Positions 11,440 to 24,039 are shown, counted from the first letter of the stretch. The stretch is 64,000 bases of DNA from Powellomyces hirtus (GCA_025526995.1 JAHLKG010000001.1:248001-312000), one strand, 5' to 3'. Notes: generated from the letters alone by a model not told the origin. A program made the numbers and translations.

Positions 11440-14400
11440 TCAGGATTCCTCAACGCGTTTCACGTAAGTTCCTGGGAACCAGCCTTCTCTTCCATCCACA
11501 ATCCCAAACCACCAATCACCACCTCGGCCTTCCGCTTCCAACACGCGGATGCGATCGCCCTCTTTGAGATCCACCTCTTCCGCCAAATCGGCTTCAAAAT
11601 CATAGAGAGCCACTGCTTCGAAGCCGATAGGCGGACTTGGACTCCGCATTCTGGACGCCAGTCGTAATGAGGTCGCTGATTGCGAGGGGGTATAGAGGGA
11701 TGGGACTAACGGTTGGTGGAGGTGGTTGGAGAGGTTGCCGTAGCTGGGTGAAGGAATTGCAAAGGCTGGCATAAGGAAGGTCAGACTATGAAACATGACT
11801 GCATCTCCGGTGCGATAAATCCTGTACCTGAGCTGTCGGCGAGATCAATCAATTTGGAAGAGGTATCAGAAGAAGCGTGACGGCTCATAGGCTGACCAGC
11901 AAAGGAGTTGGGGGAACTTCGCTCTCTGCTGAGTGAACCCTGATATGAAGAACTGCGCGAGATCGATTGCTCGTTGTCTATAACCAAACACCCGTGAGTT
12001 GATGTCTGTAATGAGGAATTCGCAATCGCCACATACCCATGATTCCTGACCCTTGTCGACTATGTGACAGATGAGAAGCAAAAAGCGGATCTGGACCTAT
12101 TGACATCCCATTATCCCAGATGCTCTCTCGCCATCGCGTGAGGAGTCTGATATTTCGCGACGACATCTCTACCGACGCGCCAGGGGCCATTGCGGCTATG
12201 AATTCGTCCACAATCTGCCCATCGCTAGTCCCCACCAGTTCTCCGATGGGTTTCAGGTGAACTATGAGTTCGGCATGCAGCTTGGCTTGCAGATCTGCAA
12301 TGTGCACCGAAACTACGTCCATGTACTTGGCAACCAAATCCAAAAAGCGGGGAAGTTCTTCGATCAATTGCGCGTGGATGGACTGATACGCTTCAGCGGA
12401 CTCATTCAGCACTTTGTCAACCTGTCGCGCAGATACATGAGATAACGAGTAACCTTGTGTCTTGACGGACGAGATCTTACCTGTTCTCCTCGGGCTTTGA
12501 TGGCTGCAGCTCTTTCATAATCCAATAGCTTTTGCTCGCGCTTTCGCATCACCATCTGGGGTTCTCTGAACTTCTTCTGCAGCACGTCCAGTGCTGGCTG
12601 TATGTTGTTCCTCACTTGATTGTCCTGAATCATTATCAGCCAACGTGGTCTCTTTTACGGGATCCTTGCAATTCATGATCTCACCGCATCCCTCCAAGCC
12701 ACGATCGAAAATCGCACACAGGCTTTTTGGTATTCCTGAACGCCATAGAAACTATCGGTCGCTCCATTCACTGCACCCTTTTCGCGATCCATTGCGTACA
12801 GTTCCGCAAGAGCCGTAGCGACTGCTTCTTGCAATTCAAATACCTCTACATTTGCAGTACCGCGTGTCAAGGACGAGAACATTTGCAATGATATTGGTCG
12901 ACGCTGTCGCGGAACGTACGTTTCACCCTAGACAGCCAGTTCTGTAAGTCCACACTGAGCTGTTGAACGTCACGTAATTGCTGATCCAACTTTTCGACAA
13001 GTGCGTCATATAGTGCATCCGACTAAAACGCAGAACGTGAGCATTTACGCGGCTGATATCAACAGATCTAACACATACGCTTGTTAAACCGCCAACGATG
13101 CCAGTCGCTTTCTTGAGCTAAATTAGGGAAACCATCGGTTGAGTCTTCAACTCTTTTGCACGGATTGATGAGTTTTGCAGTGACTCTACCTGCTGCGTTC
13201 CTCGGGTCCACTTTTTCGTAAACCCGTGGCTGTTGGACAACACACATTAGCAAAAGGCCCCTGCCTGCCAGCGTTTGCACAACTTTACGTACATAACATT
13301 GACGTTTCCTTTCCCATCGACATATTTTTCGACAATGTCCTTCCTCTTCTTGACTTCGTTGATTTTTTCTGCGACCAGTTCGATATCTGCGGCTGCTTTG
13401 GTGAGCTGTTCAAAATCCGGATGATCTGGCATTGTTTCTTTCAAAAGTTGCTGAACGATTGGTAGCATGAGTAAGAGTTTGACACAGCAGTAGTCCCCAT
13501 TAGATAGCTACTTTGATCAGCAATGGATACTTCAAAACTCGCTGAACAGGTTTGATGACCAAGCTCCCCAGATCCCATGCGCCTGTACGCCCCTGAAGTT
13601 TTGCTTGACATTCCTAGAAATCACGATAAGCACGACAACTCACCACTTTGACCCATCTACGGTACTCGTACCTTCAGGAACTCCTTTACCGGTGGTGGGC
13701 ACTCCGGAGAAGCGAACTCCGCTAGCTTTGCCATGGCGGCCTCATTGTGTTTGCAATACTCGCAATATGTCGTCTCGATCTTACGCATCTACAGGTCTCA
13801 TCAGCACAAAGACGTTACATAGAACGGATTTGTGCGATTTTACCATTTGGTTGAACGCTTCTCCGATCCACTGATCTGGGGCACCAACTGCAGCCTCGAG
13901 CATCTCCAGCAGGGCTCTCGATGTGGTTATTATAACATCCAAATTCGAAAACAAATTTCTCAGATCTCTCTCTGAGAGAATTTGCGATTCTGAAGCTGGC
14001 ATCGCGTACACCTATATAGAGTGAACGACGTCGGAATGTCAGATCTTAGTATGAATCTCGAAGGATCGAACATTCATACTTCGAGCAGAACTTCCATATC
14101 CTTCAAATATCCTTTCTCAGTGGAAATGAGTTCACGAATGATGTTATCGCGCTTCTGATCCTTGCTGACTTCCGCCTTTGCGACGTCTGCTGTGCCCTTT
14201 GGCGACGGGGACGAATCTGACTCCGCACTGCTTGGCGGAGGGCTTTGCGAAGCTGATCCTAGAGAGGAAGGATCTGTTCGATCATCTGACACGATTCTTG
14301 CTCTCCGCGCGTCTGGATCAACAGGCATGACAAGGACTGGAGCCATGGACAGTCTCGTGGAATCGATACCATTCAAAGCGTGTGTGCTTTGTGAAGCAGG

Positions 14401-15303
14401 ACTAGGGGCCACAGCAGGAGGTCTAGCGCGTTTGAATGCAGGGGATGACGGTAAACTTATTGGTGGAACCGGGGACGTAAAGGTTCGGGGCCCGGGATGT
14501 GGGGCATTCGCAGGATCATCTTCGACAACGATCAAAGGAGCGGATTCGCGTGGTATATATATTGAGGATGTGCTTTTACTCCATGCTTTCATAGAGCCGG
14601 GAATGTGTGATGATGAGCCAGCGAGAACTGCCGCACGTTGTCTCACTGATATTGTCTCTGATCTATCTTGTGATTGGTCTTGATTCTTTGGAGATCCATG
14701 GCTGGATGCAAGTGCTGATGATGATTTATCGAAGTTTGAGGGGTGATTGGGCGATTGGGGAGATGTGGCATGGCGTTGTACAGAACGATTGAGTTGCGTC
14801 GGATGGGATGTATGAAATGGTTGCGGGAGAGAAGCTGGTCCGCCTGGTATGGTTCTGTTGTTCGCCGCATACACGTCAAGTCCTCCGTCGAACATTTGAC
14901 TCAGACGCGAGACCGAAACTCTCTTCACGCCAAGGGTATCCTCAGCAGGCTCCCTGTTTATTATGCTGCTTCTCACACTTGAACTTGAGCCCACAACACT
15001 TCGACGCTTGAACATGTCATCGCTACTAGATCCCACGTGCTGCTGCGAACCAAACCGGGGCCCGCTCGCTAGAGTGGAAGAGCTTGACGCTTTCGAGCTC
15101 CAAGGACTTGATGCTGCTGATGCGTCATATCCAGGTCCTCGCCGGTTCTCCATGGATGGTCTACGAGAGGACTCCTGAGACTTTGTCGGAAACAGCATCG
15201 ACTGCCGGCGAGGCTCTACGTCACTTGGCATCTGAGCTTCAAAGAACTTTGCCAAGCTCCCAACGCCCTTGGGCATTTGTTCCTCCGGAGCTTCATCTGC
15301 CAT
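11440..15303 (-). CDS. Rho guanine-nucleotide exchange factor with DH, BAR and SH3 domains (Tuba/DNMBP-like)
   Basis: The start at 15303 gives MADEAPEEQMPKGVGSLAKF and about 380 Ser/Pro-rich, probably disordered residues. The DH (RhoGEF) domain begins at RDNIIRELISTEKGYLKDME and continues in the next exons (ESQILSERDLRNLFSNLDVI, about 13800-13990). Several exons between 12400 and 13480 carry long amphipathic helices with a BAR-domain character. Examples are VEKLDQQLRDVQQLSVDLQ and a segment containing LPELQKL-like repeats. The last exon holds an SH3 domain, ALYDFEADLAEEVDLKEGD then GDWWFGIVDGREGWFPGTY, ending at 11440. DH-BAR-SH3 is the order of animal DNMBP (Tuba) and of some fungal Cdc42 exchange factors, which link Cdc42 activation to membrane curvature. 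Exon ends in the middle were not all resolved. Confidence 0.82.
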
Positions 15304-18247
15304 TTAAGAAGGAGTGCAGGTGCCAGGACGGAGACTAAAATTGACGACAGGCAAGTGGGAACCGAAAGTAGAATGCGAAAGTCGCCAAAAACTGTCAGTT
15401 TTGGCGCAGGGCTAAAAGTAGGCCGCAGTGGGTGGAACGCGACTACTATTGCAGATATCCTTGCTACGTACTTTTTGATAGATGCGTAACCCCGATGTCT
15501 CAGCATGCGGCTCCCTGGACCGTAGATGGACAATGCTGTTAATGCTCATTCAAGTCTTTGAAGCAAAAGTATGGTATGGTCAATGCATTCATCCTACATG
15601 TACTAGATGCTGCTGCGCACCAGGTGTTGCTGCTGAGTCAGCGGGTCAACCGATGTGGCGGATGACGAGTTACCTGAAGGTGTCTTCCGATCATCCGCTG
15701 ACTGATCCGGCGGTTTCTGTGCACATCAGAAAGAGAAAACGAAATAAGAAGCATGGCTTTAGAAGAACAGTATCTTGAGGAGGAAGGTGGAACAAACATT
15801 ACAAGCAATCGTGCCGAAGGATCCGGCATAAAGGAACAACATGCATGGTTTCTTCGCCGCGTGTAATCACTCTCAGTGTCTTAGGTGTCGTGCTGCCCGT
15901 CAGTATTGCCGCCGCCGCAACAAGACGCGTTTGATGCGCAAAGATAGTCGTACCCTTGCCCTCTCCATTCCCCGCGGAATCAATCTTTATCGCAGGCTCT
16001 GACCAACGCGAGCGGATCCAGCGTCTCTTTTCTGGCAGAAAAATGTCTGTCGGCCTTGCTGAGATGTACGTCAATATTGTATGCGGTACCGCGATTTGCT
16101 CCTCATGAAATGACGGCCCCAGGTCCAAATCAAGACTGAGGCACCTATCAGAGCTATGACGCCCATTGTGGAAGCGAGACAGCGAAAGTTAATCAACCCT
16201 TTCCCGGCTCTTGGAGTGACTTCCAAATCACCAAACTTCTTGCTTCGCTGGCACTCATCAATAAGTGCCATGTCGATTCTGTGTTTTGTTTATCGGCGGC
16301 GTGGAAACCGGGTTACAGGTGCAGGTCACACAGTGAGCTCGCAGGAATTGACGCCCTTGGCCTTGATGCTACAACTACGAAGTCCGCAAAGCTTTACTAA
16401 ACCAGTCACTACCGACATGGCGGACCTGGCATGAGTTCGTATCTCACAAATGTAACTGTTTGCCAAGCGCCCCTGTTACCTCTTGTTTCGCCTCTTGCTC
16501 GAAAGGTACCAGCGCCCTCGGATCCTACTCAACCAACCTTGACCGTGGTATCGATCGTGGTGGTGGACAACAGTGGTCAGCACTAGTTGTTTCCCCTGAG
16601 AAAGCTTGTCTGTATACCTGAACTACTTCCACATTCTAGTGAGAAACACACAGGATGTGTACACGTTGGACTCTATCAGTAAGATTTTTTGACGAGCCAA
16701 CCATAACCCTAATCCTAAGGCCCATTCTGTATCACAGAAAAGGACCTCACCCTGATACTTATCGGTTGGATCTTGAAGGAGTGAAGTTTGTCTGGGATGA
16801 TGATGCATTCTTTGCAGCTCGCATGCCCACGGGGCAATCAGATCAGTTCAGAGATTCCCATATCCCACTACATGCGGCTGGGCCTGGTCCTCCGGGATAA
16901 GATTCCTGATAAGCCGTTCATCAGGGGGATGAGATGTGCGATTGCTTTATCAGACGTCCATGGAGGTTGAGGAGTCAATTACGCTAAGTTGCCAAATATG
17001 TCATTCATCCGTTAGCGACGTCTACTTTGGATACAGGATTGGGCTACTGGTACAGCAGAAGTTTGCGCAAGGTGGCACCGTTTGCAGTTATGCATGTGCC
17101 GCTGGAATGACCGTGGACGCTACCTGGAATGACATGCTCCGCTCTGCAAAGACTGTGCCTTTCCTGTGGCTCAGTGTGTAAAATGTGTCCTCATTTGTAT
17201 GACGCATGCGTATGCGGATGGTTGACGTTCGAGGTGCTGCAATTATGAGCAAGCTGTTGGTGGTGGCGTTGTCTCGATCCGAGGAACACACTTGCGCACA
17301 AGCACTGCATTGTCGATGTTTAGCGTTCCTTTCCCGGTGGCCATTCTTCTTCCCGCAGGTGTACGGTGTACGTTGTCATTACTCTGTAAGGCGTCGCGAT
17401 GGCGTTTGTGATAGCGGGCATTTTCATCGCCGCTGTCTTGCCCTTGAGCTTTCTTGCCAGGCAAATGAAGGAGACTACCAACCTGAACTTTGGTACCTTG
17501 GAGGATCAGGGACTCTGGAGAGGCGGTCTTGGGTTTGTGGTCAGAATATTCTGCCACAAGGCAACTCAATGGTCAGTGTATTTAATTTTTGTCATTTCTC
17601 TTTACATACAATATTGCTGCGGAAAGTTCAAGTTATCTTTGCCACTCTGATTCAAACTTGGTGAGTAGTAAATGTTGGCAGTTCTTCTCCTCCTGAATTG
17701 AGCATCGTTGACGTGTGGTCTGACAACATGGGGAAGTGCTGGAGCGATCAAGAAAAATAAAGCATTCATCGCCGGAGGCACCTCGAGCTCGAAAGGGAGA
17801 TCCGATGCATCTGGTGCGGTCCTTCGCAAAAGCTTTGATGACCGCCCTCCGGGCACAAGAGTCTTGAGTTATTAGCTAGATGCGATGCTTCCCTGCCTCG
17901 CTCTTATATGAATGGGGCGCGAGGATAGTTAGAATATCGATAAATAGGAACGCGGTGCCAGAAAATCGGTAGGGCCACTGATATGTGTAACGTTGGGCAA
18001 AGTGGGTCTCGTAGTGTTAGCGGCTGAAATACAGAATAATCAAACACACCAATGGCTTCACAGTCGATACAACTTCCGCTGCAAAAAGTTCCTATTCGTC
18101 GGAGTCACGCGGTCAAATCGTCCAAAAATTCATGGTTGAACGTTGTAGCAACGCACATCGTATATTTACAGAAGCAGACTTGTTGAACGCTCTCCTTTAC
18201 GTTTACTTGAGCAAGACTTTCCAGCTAACCTCCGCCCGCTTCGCACA
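15304..18247. other. Gene-poor stretch of about 2.9 kb with weak ORFs
   Basis: No reading frame here carries a domain I recognise. Candidates are a minus-strand two-exon model (separate entry) and plus-strand ORFs at 16431-16586, 16655-16900, 16936-17181 and 17399-17650. The last starts with a hydrophobic segment, AFVIAGIFIAAVLPLSFLA. Splicing these together gave no convincing protein. The stretch could be a relic of a gene or element, a noncoding transcript, or an intergenic region. Confidence 0.4.
15799..16271 (-). CDS. Hypothetical small protein, two-exon model, doubtful
   Basis: An ATG at 16271 opens MALIDECQRSKKFGDLEV and leads into TMGVIALI. A donor (gtgcct) near 16146 joined to an acceptor near 16061 keeps the frame open into ARPTDIFLPEKRRWIRSRW and on to a stop at 15799. 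Without splicing the first exon instead continues into a membrane-like segment (VIALIGASVLIWTWG) and stops at 16071. No family is recognised. It would be on the same strand as the Rho exchange factor, with about 500 bases between them. Confidence 0.3.
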
Positions 18248-19415
18248 ATGCCTTCCACTGACCAACAAGCCTCGCCTGTCAACGCCGCCAAAGCCTCGCT
18301 GGTCGTCCTTGACTACAATGACCTGGTCTCTGACAATGTCGACCTCACTGAGCAGCTCAAAAGTGCATTCGGTGCTGGCGCCCTCGGTGCTTGTGTCGTC
18401 CGCAACGTGCCAGACTATGTGCAGAAGCGACACGAGCTCCTGCAGCTTGCTTCGAAGCTTGCCAACCTTCCGGAGGAGGTCAAGAAAGAAGCGGAACACC
18501 CTGAATCTTCCTACCTTTTCGGATGGAGTCACGGGAAAGAGATCATGAACGGCAAGCCTGACTTTGCCAAAGGATCTTTCTACAACAACCCCATATACGA
18601 CGTCGTGCCCAACGCTGACGCAGAGTATGTCAAGAAGTTCCCTGAATACGCCCACCCGAACAAATGGGTTCCGGCTCTGCCTCAATTAGAGACTGCCTTC
18701 AAAGATCTTGGAAAAATGATCGTCCAGACTGGTCAAAAGCTCGCAAAACATTGCGATCGTTATATCAGCAAAGAATACCCCGATCTACCGCCCAAGTTCA
18801 TGGAGAGCGCGATTGCCGAGTCCACCACTGTGAAGGCCCGCCTGTTGCACTACTTCCCTATTGAAGAACCCGCTACCGTCTCGTCTTCCGGCAATCCCGA
18901 TGACTCGTGGTGTGGTCTGCACGTTGACCACTCCATGTTGACCGGTCTCACCAGCGCCATGTACGTTGACGAGGCTAACCCGGAAAGCTACGTCGAGGTT
19001 GATGCTGTCAACGCGGCATCGTCAAACCCTCGCATGGCGGAGAATCTCGCACAATCAGGTCTTTACATCAAGACCCGCGCTGGGAACTTTGTCAAGGTGA
19101 ACATTCCCAAGGACTGCCTTGCATTCCAGATTGGTGAAGCCGCTCAGGTTGCGAGCCGAGGGCTCCTCGTTGCCACACCTCATTTGGTGAAGGGTGCTGG
19201 CATCCCAGCAGGATCTGGACTCGTAATTGCCCGCAACACGTTTGCTGTGTTCATGCAGGTGCGTTCACTGCTAACTTCGTTGATATCTATGCTATGGTCT
19301 GAGCTGACTCATGTTTCTTGTTTAGCCTAACGTTCACCACAAGCTCACTCCCGATCAGACCTTCCACCAGTTTACTGAGGAGGTGATGAAGCGTCACTAC
19401 TCTGACCGCATGTAA
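18248..19415 (+). CDS. 2-oxoglutarate/Fe(II)-dependent dioxygenase-like protein (isopenicillin-N-synthase fold)
   Basis: Exon 1 runs 18248-19258 and exon 2 from about 19326 to the TAA at 19413-19415. The N-terminal part (SLVVLDYNDLVSDNVDLTEQ, GACVVRNVPDY) fits the DIOX_N region. The metal-binding triad is plausible: His and Asp in LHVDHS near 18920, and a distal His in VATPHLVKG near 19180. The usual distal Arg may be in VIARNTFAVF. The protein is about 360 residues, usual for the family. Plant and fungal homologs with the 'HxDHS ... TPH' pattern are mostly uncharacterised, so the substrate is unknown. There is no biosynthetic neighbour to suggest one. It converges with RRP4, 109 bases apart. 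Confidence 0.82.
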
Positions 19416-19524
19416 TTGCTCAAACATTCTATGGAATCGTGGTCGTTTACACTTCTCTATATACAATTGGCTACTCCCACCGCATCCATCTGCACATCCT
19501 CTAAGAACAATCTCCATCAAAGAA

Positions 19525-20817
19525 CTACTGCTGTTGTGCCTCTTGCAATTGAGCTCGTGCCATCGCTACGATGTCTTGACTGATCGTCGGTTTGAGGATG
19601 TCCTTCACCGGATACTGACAAGCGGCGTCGTACGCGTACACAATCATCGTGTCGCTTATGAAGTTATTGTGCTTGGCCAGCGCCAAGATGCAGTTGCATA
19701 CTCGGGCAATGGTTTCTCGTTCAGAATCTGATATTGGCTGCGAAATAAAAACGAGTGAGACCGATAGCAAGCAAAGAAAGATCGCATCTCAAGTCGCAAA
19801 CAGTTCGCACCTCATTGTCATTGTGGTATAAAGCATCGGGCTGATTGGCCATCTCAGGCGAGATTGGCACATGCTTGGAAACCCATATGTATCCATTCAA
19901 TCCCAAAATCACGTCCAGTCCGCATGGAAGAGTCACAAAATGCGATTTCGTGCGTTTGACCAAGGCAGAAGGCACAGTGACCAAGGATCCATTTCGCAGC
20001 TATGGTCAAAAAGCGTTGTTAGCACAGGAAAACAATTCTTCTCGATGAATTACCAAAACAGCAAAACTAACCTTCCCATACTTGATATTCCGCGTGTGAA
20101 GGGACGAAGCTCCATCATGGAAGAAACTTTGCACCTCAGCCTATTTAAACGGACTGTGAGAGGGCCATTCATCTTTGCGCAACACGATCGGGTGCTCCAG
20201 CACGTGCGTATCCTTCACTTACACTCAGCATGTCGCCTTCGGCAAAGAAGGTGCGCATTTGCAGCTCATCTGATTCGGTTTTCCGTCGCTGAACTCCACC
20301 GGGAAGATTAACTGACGAGAGTAGGAGGACACCGTCCTGTCGTGAGTTGATGTCCACTTTCCACCTCCTTTGAGTCACCTGCACTCATGAAACCAAAATT
20401 TATGAGTGAGCAAGCTATCTCATTCTCGACTCTACATCCGTTCACATTTTCGCCTGCAAGTTTTTTACCTCGGTGACTCGTCCAATAACCACGTCGCCAA
20501 TTTCGCCGTTATACCGCGTCCGCAGCGGTCTTACGGAGATCAGTTTGTTGACTCGGTCCACAACACCCGCCAATGAGGCCACCAGGGTATCATTCTCAGT
20601 GTATGTTCCATGACCTCTGTTCGAAAATACATAAGTACATTTCTCTTTATTCGTGAAACTTGGCCGATTTTACGTACCGCATGAAGGCGGTATCACGAGT
20701 GACAACTTCTCCTGGCGTTACAACATGAATGTCCGAATTCTCCGCTTCATTCATGTCGACATCCATATCGTTGCCATAATCGGCATCCAGCCTTGCATGC
20801 GTAGCGTTGGCGCTCAT
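19525..20817 (-). CDS. RRP4: Exosome complex cap subunit RRP4 (S1 and KH domains)
   Basis: The ATG at 20817 opens MSANATHARLDADYG. The following exons give VVTPGEVVTRDTAFMR, GHGTY and then the S1 domain (VNKLISVRPLRTRYNGEIGD, VVIGRVTEV, WKVDINSRQDGVLLLSSVNL). The KH-like part contains RNIKYGKLRNGSLVTVPSAL and GLDVILGLNGYIWVSK. The order and the 'GHGTY' motif identify EXOSC2/Rrp4, one of three RNA-binding cap proteins of the 3'-5' RNA exosome in nucleus and cytoplasm. The last exon ends in a Gln/Ala-rich helix. It is head-to-head with the mitochondrial uL6 gene, 190 bases between start codons. Confidence 0.93.
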
Positions 20818-21007
20818 TTTGCGCTTTGTGGATTCTTATACACACAAATGTCAAAGCCCTGTCAAAGCGACGCGCAGGTACAAATTGACAGGATCCAGCT
20901 CAATCGCGCCCTTAGCAACAGCGTTACCAGGTCTTGGGTTCAAGCTCAGGTTGACAAGATCCTCTCTTGCGTTCGCTCGATAATTCACCAACTCGTGAAT
21001 ATTGCAC

Positions 21008-21688
21008 ATGTGGGCTTCACGTCCTGTAGCGTCGTGCACAGCGCGGCCGGCTTCCGCCCCGTTATGCGGCCGCTCGTTTTCAACCACCTCCGTTTCTCAT
21101 TCCATGATTGGACGCCGAATTCTCAAGTATCCTCACGAGGTGACCATGTCACTCGAGCCGTACGCCGCCACGCCTTCGTTCCCGCGCTCCACCACCCAAG
21201 TGACAGTTGAAGGACCCCGCGGAGTGCTGAAGATGCCATTGCAACCGTTTGTCGCCCTGGACATTACCGCAGTCGACCCAACAGCACCAAAGCGACTCGT
21301 TTCAGTGTCCGTCAACGACCCGAAGGACCGGAAGCAGAGGGCCGTATGGGGAACAACACGGGCTCTGCTGGAGAACATGGTGGAAGGCGTCCATGAAGGC
21401 TACACAGTGCCTCTGAGATTCAACGGAGTCGGTTACAGAGCGCTGTTTGAGGAAGGGAAACTCAGCTTGAAGTTGGGCTACTCGCACTCCATTCTATTGG
21501 ATATCCCCGCGGGAGTCGAAGTCAAAATTCCTGCGCCGACACGGGTCGTATTGCAGGGCAACGATCTCCAGGTCATTACTCAGTTTGCCGCGAACATCCG
21601 GAAATGGAGACCGCCAGAACCCTACAACCAGAAGGGTATTTTTGTCGGGGATGAAACCATCAAGAAGAAGGAGGGCAAGAAGAGATAG
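21008..21688 (+). CDS. MRPL6: Mitochondrial large-subunit ribosomal protein uL6
   Basis: A single exon encodes about 226 residues. The first 35 (MWASRPVASCTARPAS...FSTTS) are rich in Arg, Ser and Ala without acids, a typical mitochondrial presequence. The mature part begins near MIGRRILKYPHEV and carries TVEGPRGVLKMPLQPFVALD. The uL6 C-terminal signature follows: LRFNGVGYRALFEEGKLSLKLGYSH and IRKWRPPEPYNQKGIF. It ends in a lysine-rich tail. The ATG at 21008 is the first in frame. Confidence 0.93.
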   Translation: MWASRPVASCTARPASAPLCGRSFSTTSVSHSMIGRRILKYPHEVTMSLEPYAATPSFPRSTTQVTVEGPRGVLKMPLQPFVALDITAVDPTAPKRLVSVSVNDPKDRKQRAVWGTTRALLENMVEGVHEGYTVPLRFNGVGYRALFEEGKLSLKLGYSHSILLDIPAGVEVKIPAPTRVVLQGNDLQVITQFAANIRKWRPPEPYNQKGIFVGDETIKKKEGKKR

Positions 21689-21999
21689 ATTATTATCATC
21701 GCAATGTGTGGAATCATAGCTGAATTCATCCAATATATTCGACTGAGGGCTTGAACTCGGAAGTTCCAAGCCGTTTGCATCTGACAACCGACAGCTCATA
21801 GAACGCCACACTCGAGACCCGGAGCGCAAAAGAAAGGAGGGGAACTTCAGGAACATGAATCTGTGCTTGGAATCGTATTTTATTGAACGAGAACAAAAAA
21901 TATACCAAAAAATAGATAGAATTGCATCAGGCGGGATCGCACATCAGAGACTGACTTGCAAAGTTTCGGCAAGCTAGGCTTGAGCTACTTCAGCTGTAA
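21689..21999. other. Convergent intergenic region, no feature seen
   Basis: These 311 bases lie between the stops of the uL6 gene and the SERINC gene. There is nothing coding that I can support. Confidence 0.4.
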
Positions 22000-23656
22000 T
22001 CAAATCCCGAATCGCTCGGGCAGGATCAACGGACCCAGTAGCGTCCACCTAAGATATCACATTTAGTGTCCTTTTGTGCAAAGCAAATGCTGTGAAACCT
22101 CAATACATACCCGTAAAGGGCCAGAACAATCCAGCTGGAAATAACCTTCACCCACACTGCACCCATACTCTTGCCAACCACCGCTCCCGCGTCAGTCTTG
22201 TCCACATAATTCCACTGAAACAAAATTGTGGGAGTTTGTCAGTTGAATGGCTACCATGTGTGGGAAGCAAAAATTCCTTACCGCAGTGATGAGCATTGCC
22301 AAGTACATTGCTGCCAAGAAAAAGATGAAATGGAAGAAGGAATAGCTGTATTGAACGCCTTCCTTCTCATCGTCGCTGGGAGGGCCAAAGCGGCTTCCAT
22401 CATCGTTGTCATCATCGTCGTACAAAGCGCGCGATGGAATGGCACCACTTTCCACTGCCGAGCGCAGATGAGACGATCTCGGCTGATCTGTGATGAGCGG
22501 CAGCGACTCGTCCTTGGCCGCACTCATAGCACTGCCATTCGTCGCAGCCCGGGTCGTACTGTAAGCCAGCGCAATGAAGGTGAAAATAGTCCCGAGTACG
22601 ATGGTCGTGGTCTGCGTCTTCTCGCTTCGGTTCGTAGGGTTGCAGACATTCTCATTTGCCGCGTTGGCGGGCTCAGAAACGATGGCACTGGCGATCAGGT
22701 ATGTTGCATAGATGGCGATCATGGCTGCCTGCGCAAGACCATTCTTGGGATTGGCTTCTTGTACAGCGGGGAGGATGGAGAGGACCGCAATGATGAAACA
22801 CAAAATGAGGTTGAAGGAGATGAAGAACTGATTGAGCTTGCAATAGCTGCTCCCGAACCAAGCAAACATGACACCGGTCAACGCCAGAGCGCCCGCGAAA
22901 GCGCCAAAAGTAATGACCAAGAGAAGACCCAGGTATCGTTTATCCTCATTCTCTTCCCAATATTCTAGAATAACAAAAATCATGAGGCAAAGTATGTAAT
23001 GGAAAATCAAGCAATCAACGGACGTACCCAAAAGCGTTTCGCTGAAAGTATGAGCGAAATCAATCAAAAGCACGATTTGGATCAGGATAAAGAGGAATGC
23101 TCCGGGCATGAACAGATATCTCCCGATAAACATGAAGAACTCGTTTGGAATGAAGAAGTTCAAAACGACAAGCCCAGCCCATGCGAGAATCTTCCAGGCC
23201 CAAAAACCATTCTGAAGCCCTGAACGAGCATCTTTACTGCTTCGAACATCATACATGATTCCCGCCATTATTGCGTGCTGAGAATAGAAATGCAAGAAAA
23301 GTTTCAGTCGTCGAGTTTGGAGCGACCTCGCTACAGTATCAGATATACATGCATGGTCCTATTACTTACGAAGATGGTAGTCGCAAAACAAATCCGATAT
23401 ACAGCAAGGCTTCCATAGCAATCGCCTTTTGGACAATTCATTTTGAGATATCCATGAGAAATACTCTCTAACTTGCCCTCCGCCCACCCGGACTGCATAA
23501 TCTATTGCGAGATGTTAACAGTCTGAACCCACTCATTACACCAAAGGAGAAACGTACCCACGACAGCACCCCTGTCAGGACAAACATGAAGCCATAACCG
23601 ACACGTGTAGCAGTAGAGCTATTACAATCGAGGTTTGGAGAATGTTTAAGAGACAT
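22000..23656 (-). CDS. SERINC / TMS1 family multipass membrane protein
   Basis: The start at 23656 gives MSLKHSPNLDCNSSTATRVG and a first membrane helix. An exon near 23400-23500 supplies the KMNCPKGDCYGSLAVYRI segment with conserved cysteines. The long exon of about 22270-23280 holds the family core: GFWAWKILAWAGLVVLNFFI, FLFILIQIVLLIDFAHTFSE and FAWFGSSYCKLNQFFIS. It also has a hydrophilic loop with an acidic run of Asp residues. The last exons end YGWTLLGPLILPERFGI with the stop at 22000-22002. About ten helices are expected. Serine incorporators were proposed to aid serine-derived lipid synthesis and have lipid-scramblase activity in animals; yeast Tms1 is in the vacuole. Confidence 0.94.
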
Positions 23657-24039
23657 GCTGCTCACTGAATCGATGTACAGTTTCTCTCAAACCTTCGAGA
23701 ACCACAAAGCTTGCAGAAGCAGTTGCATGCGGTCTTTCCAAAGCAGCAGGCCGCCTCGGTTGCAAGGCAGGTCAGAATGCCTCCCATATTTCAAACAAAT
23801 GCTTTTGCAAAGAGTTCTGGGCGTTTCGATAGAGCGAACTTGTGCCAAGGATGAGGTTCGCCTTGCGATCCTTGTGTTATTGACAGTTTCAAGGACAAAG
23901 ATAGTGACAACACATGCACATGGAAGTCACAGCCACCATTTCCGCGCGCTGCTGTCACTCCGTCACGTGATGCACATTTCCAGTGCTTGGAACTGTCTGT
24001 AGGAGGAGTTGGGGATTTGAGTAAATCTTATCAGGGCCT
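23657..24039. promoter_or_regulatory. Divergent intergenic region, SERINC / PPIE
   Basis: These 383 bases hold the promoters and leaders of the two divergent genes. No specific element is recognised. Confidence 0.4.

Noticed and set aside
16698..16720. Telomere-like bases (aaccctaatcctaa)
   Set aside because: Fewer than two imperfect units, with genes on both sides; chance similarity.
18248..19415. A secondary-metabolite cluster around the 2-oxoglutarate dioxygenase
   Set aside because: Neighbours are an exosome subunit and a gene-poor stretch; the adenylation protein is 16 kb away with housekeeping genes between.
22228..22968. Plus-strand ORF of 246 codons
   Set aside because: It lies opposite the large SERINC exon and shows no recognisable motif.
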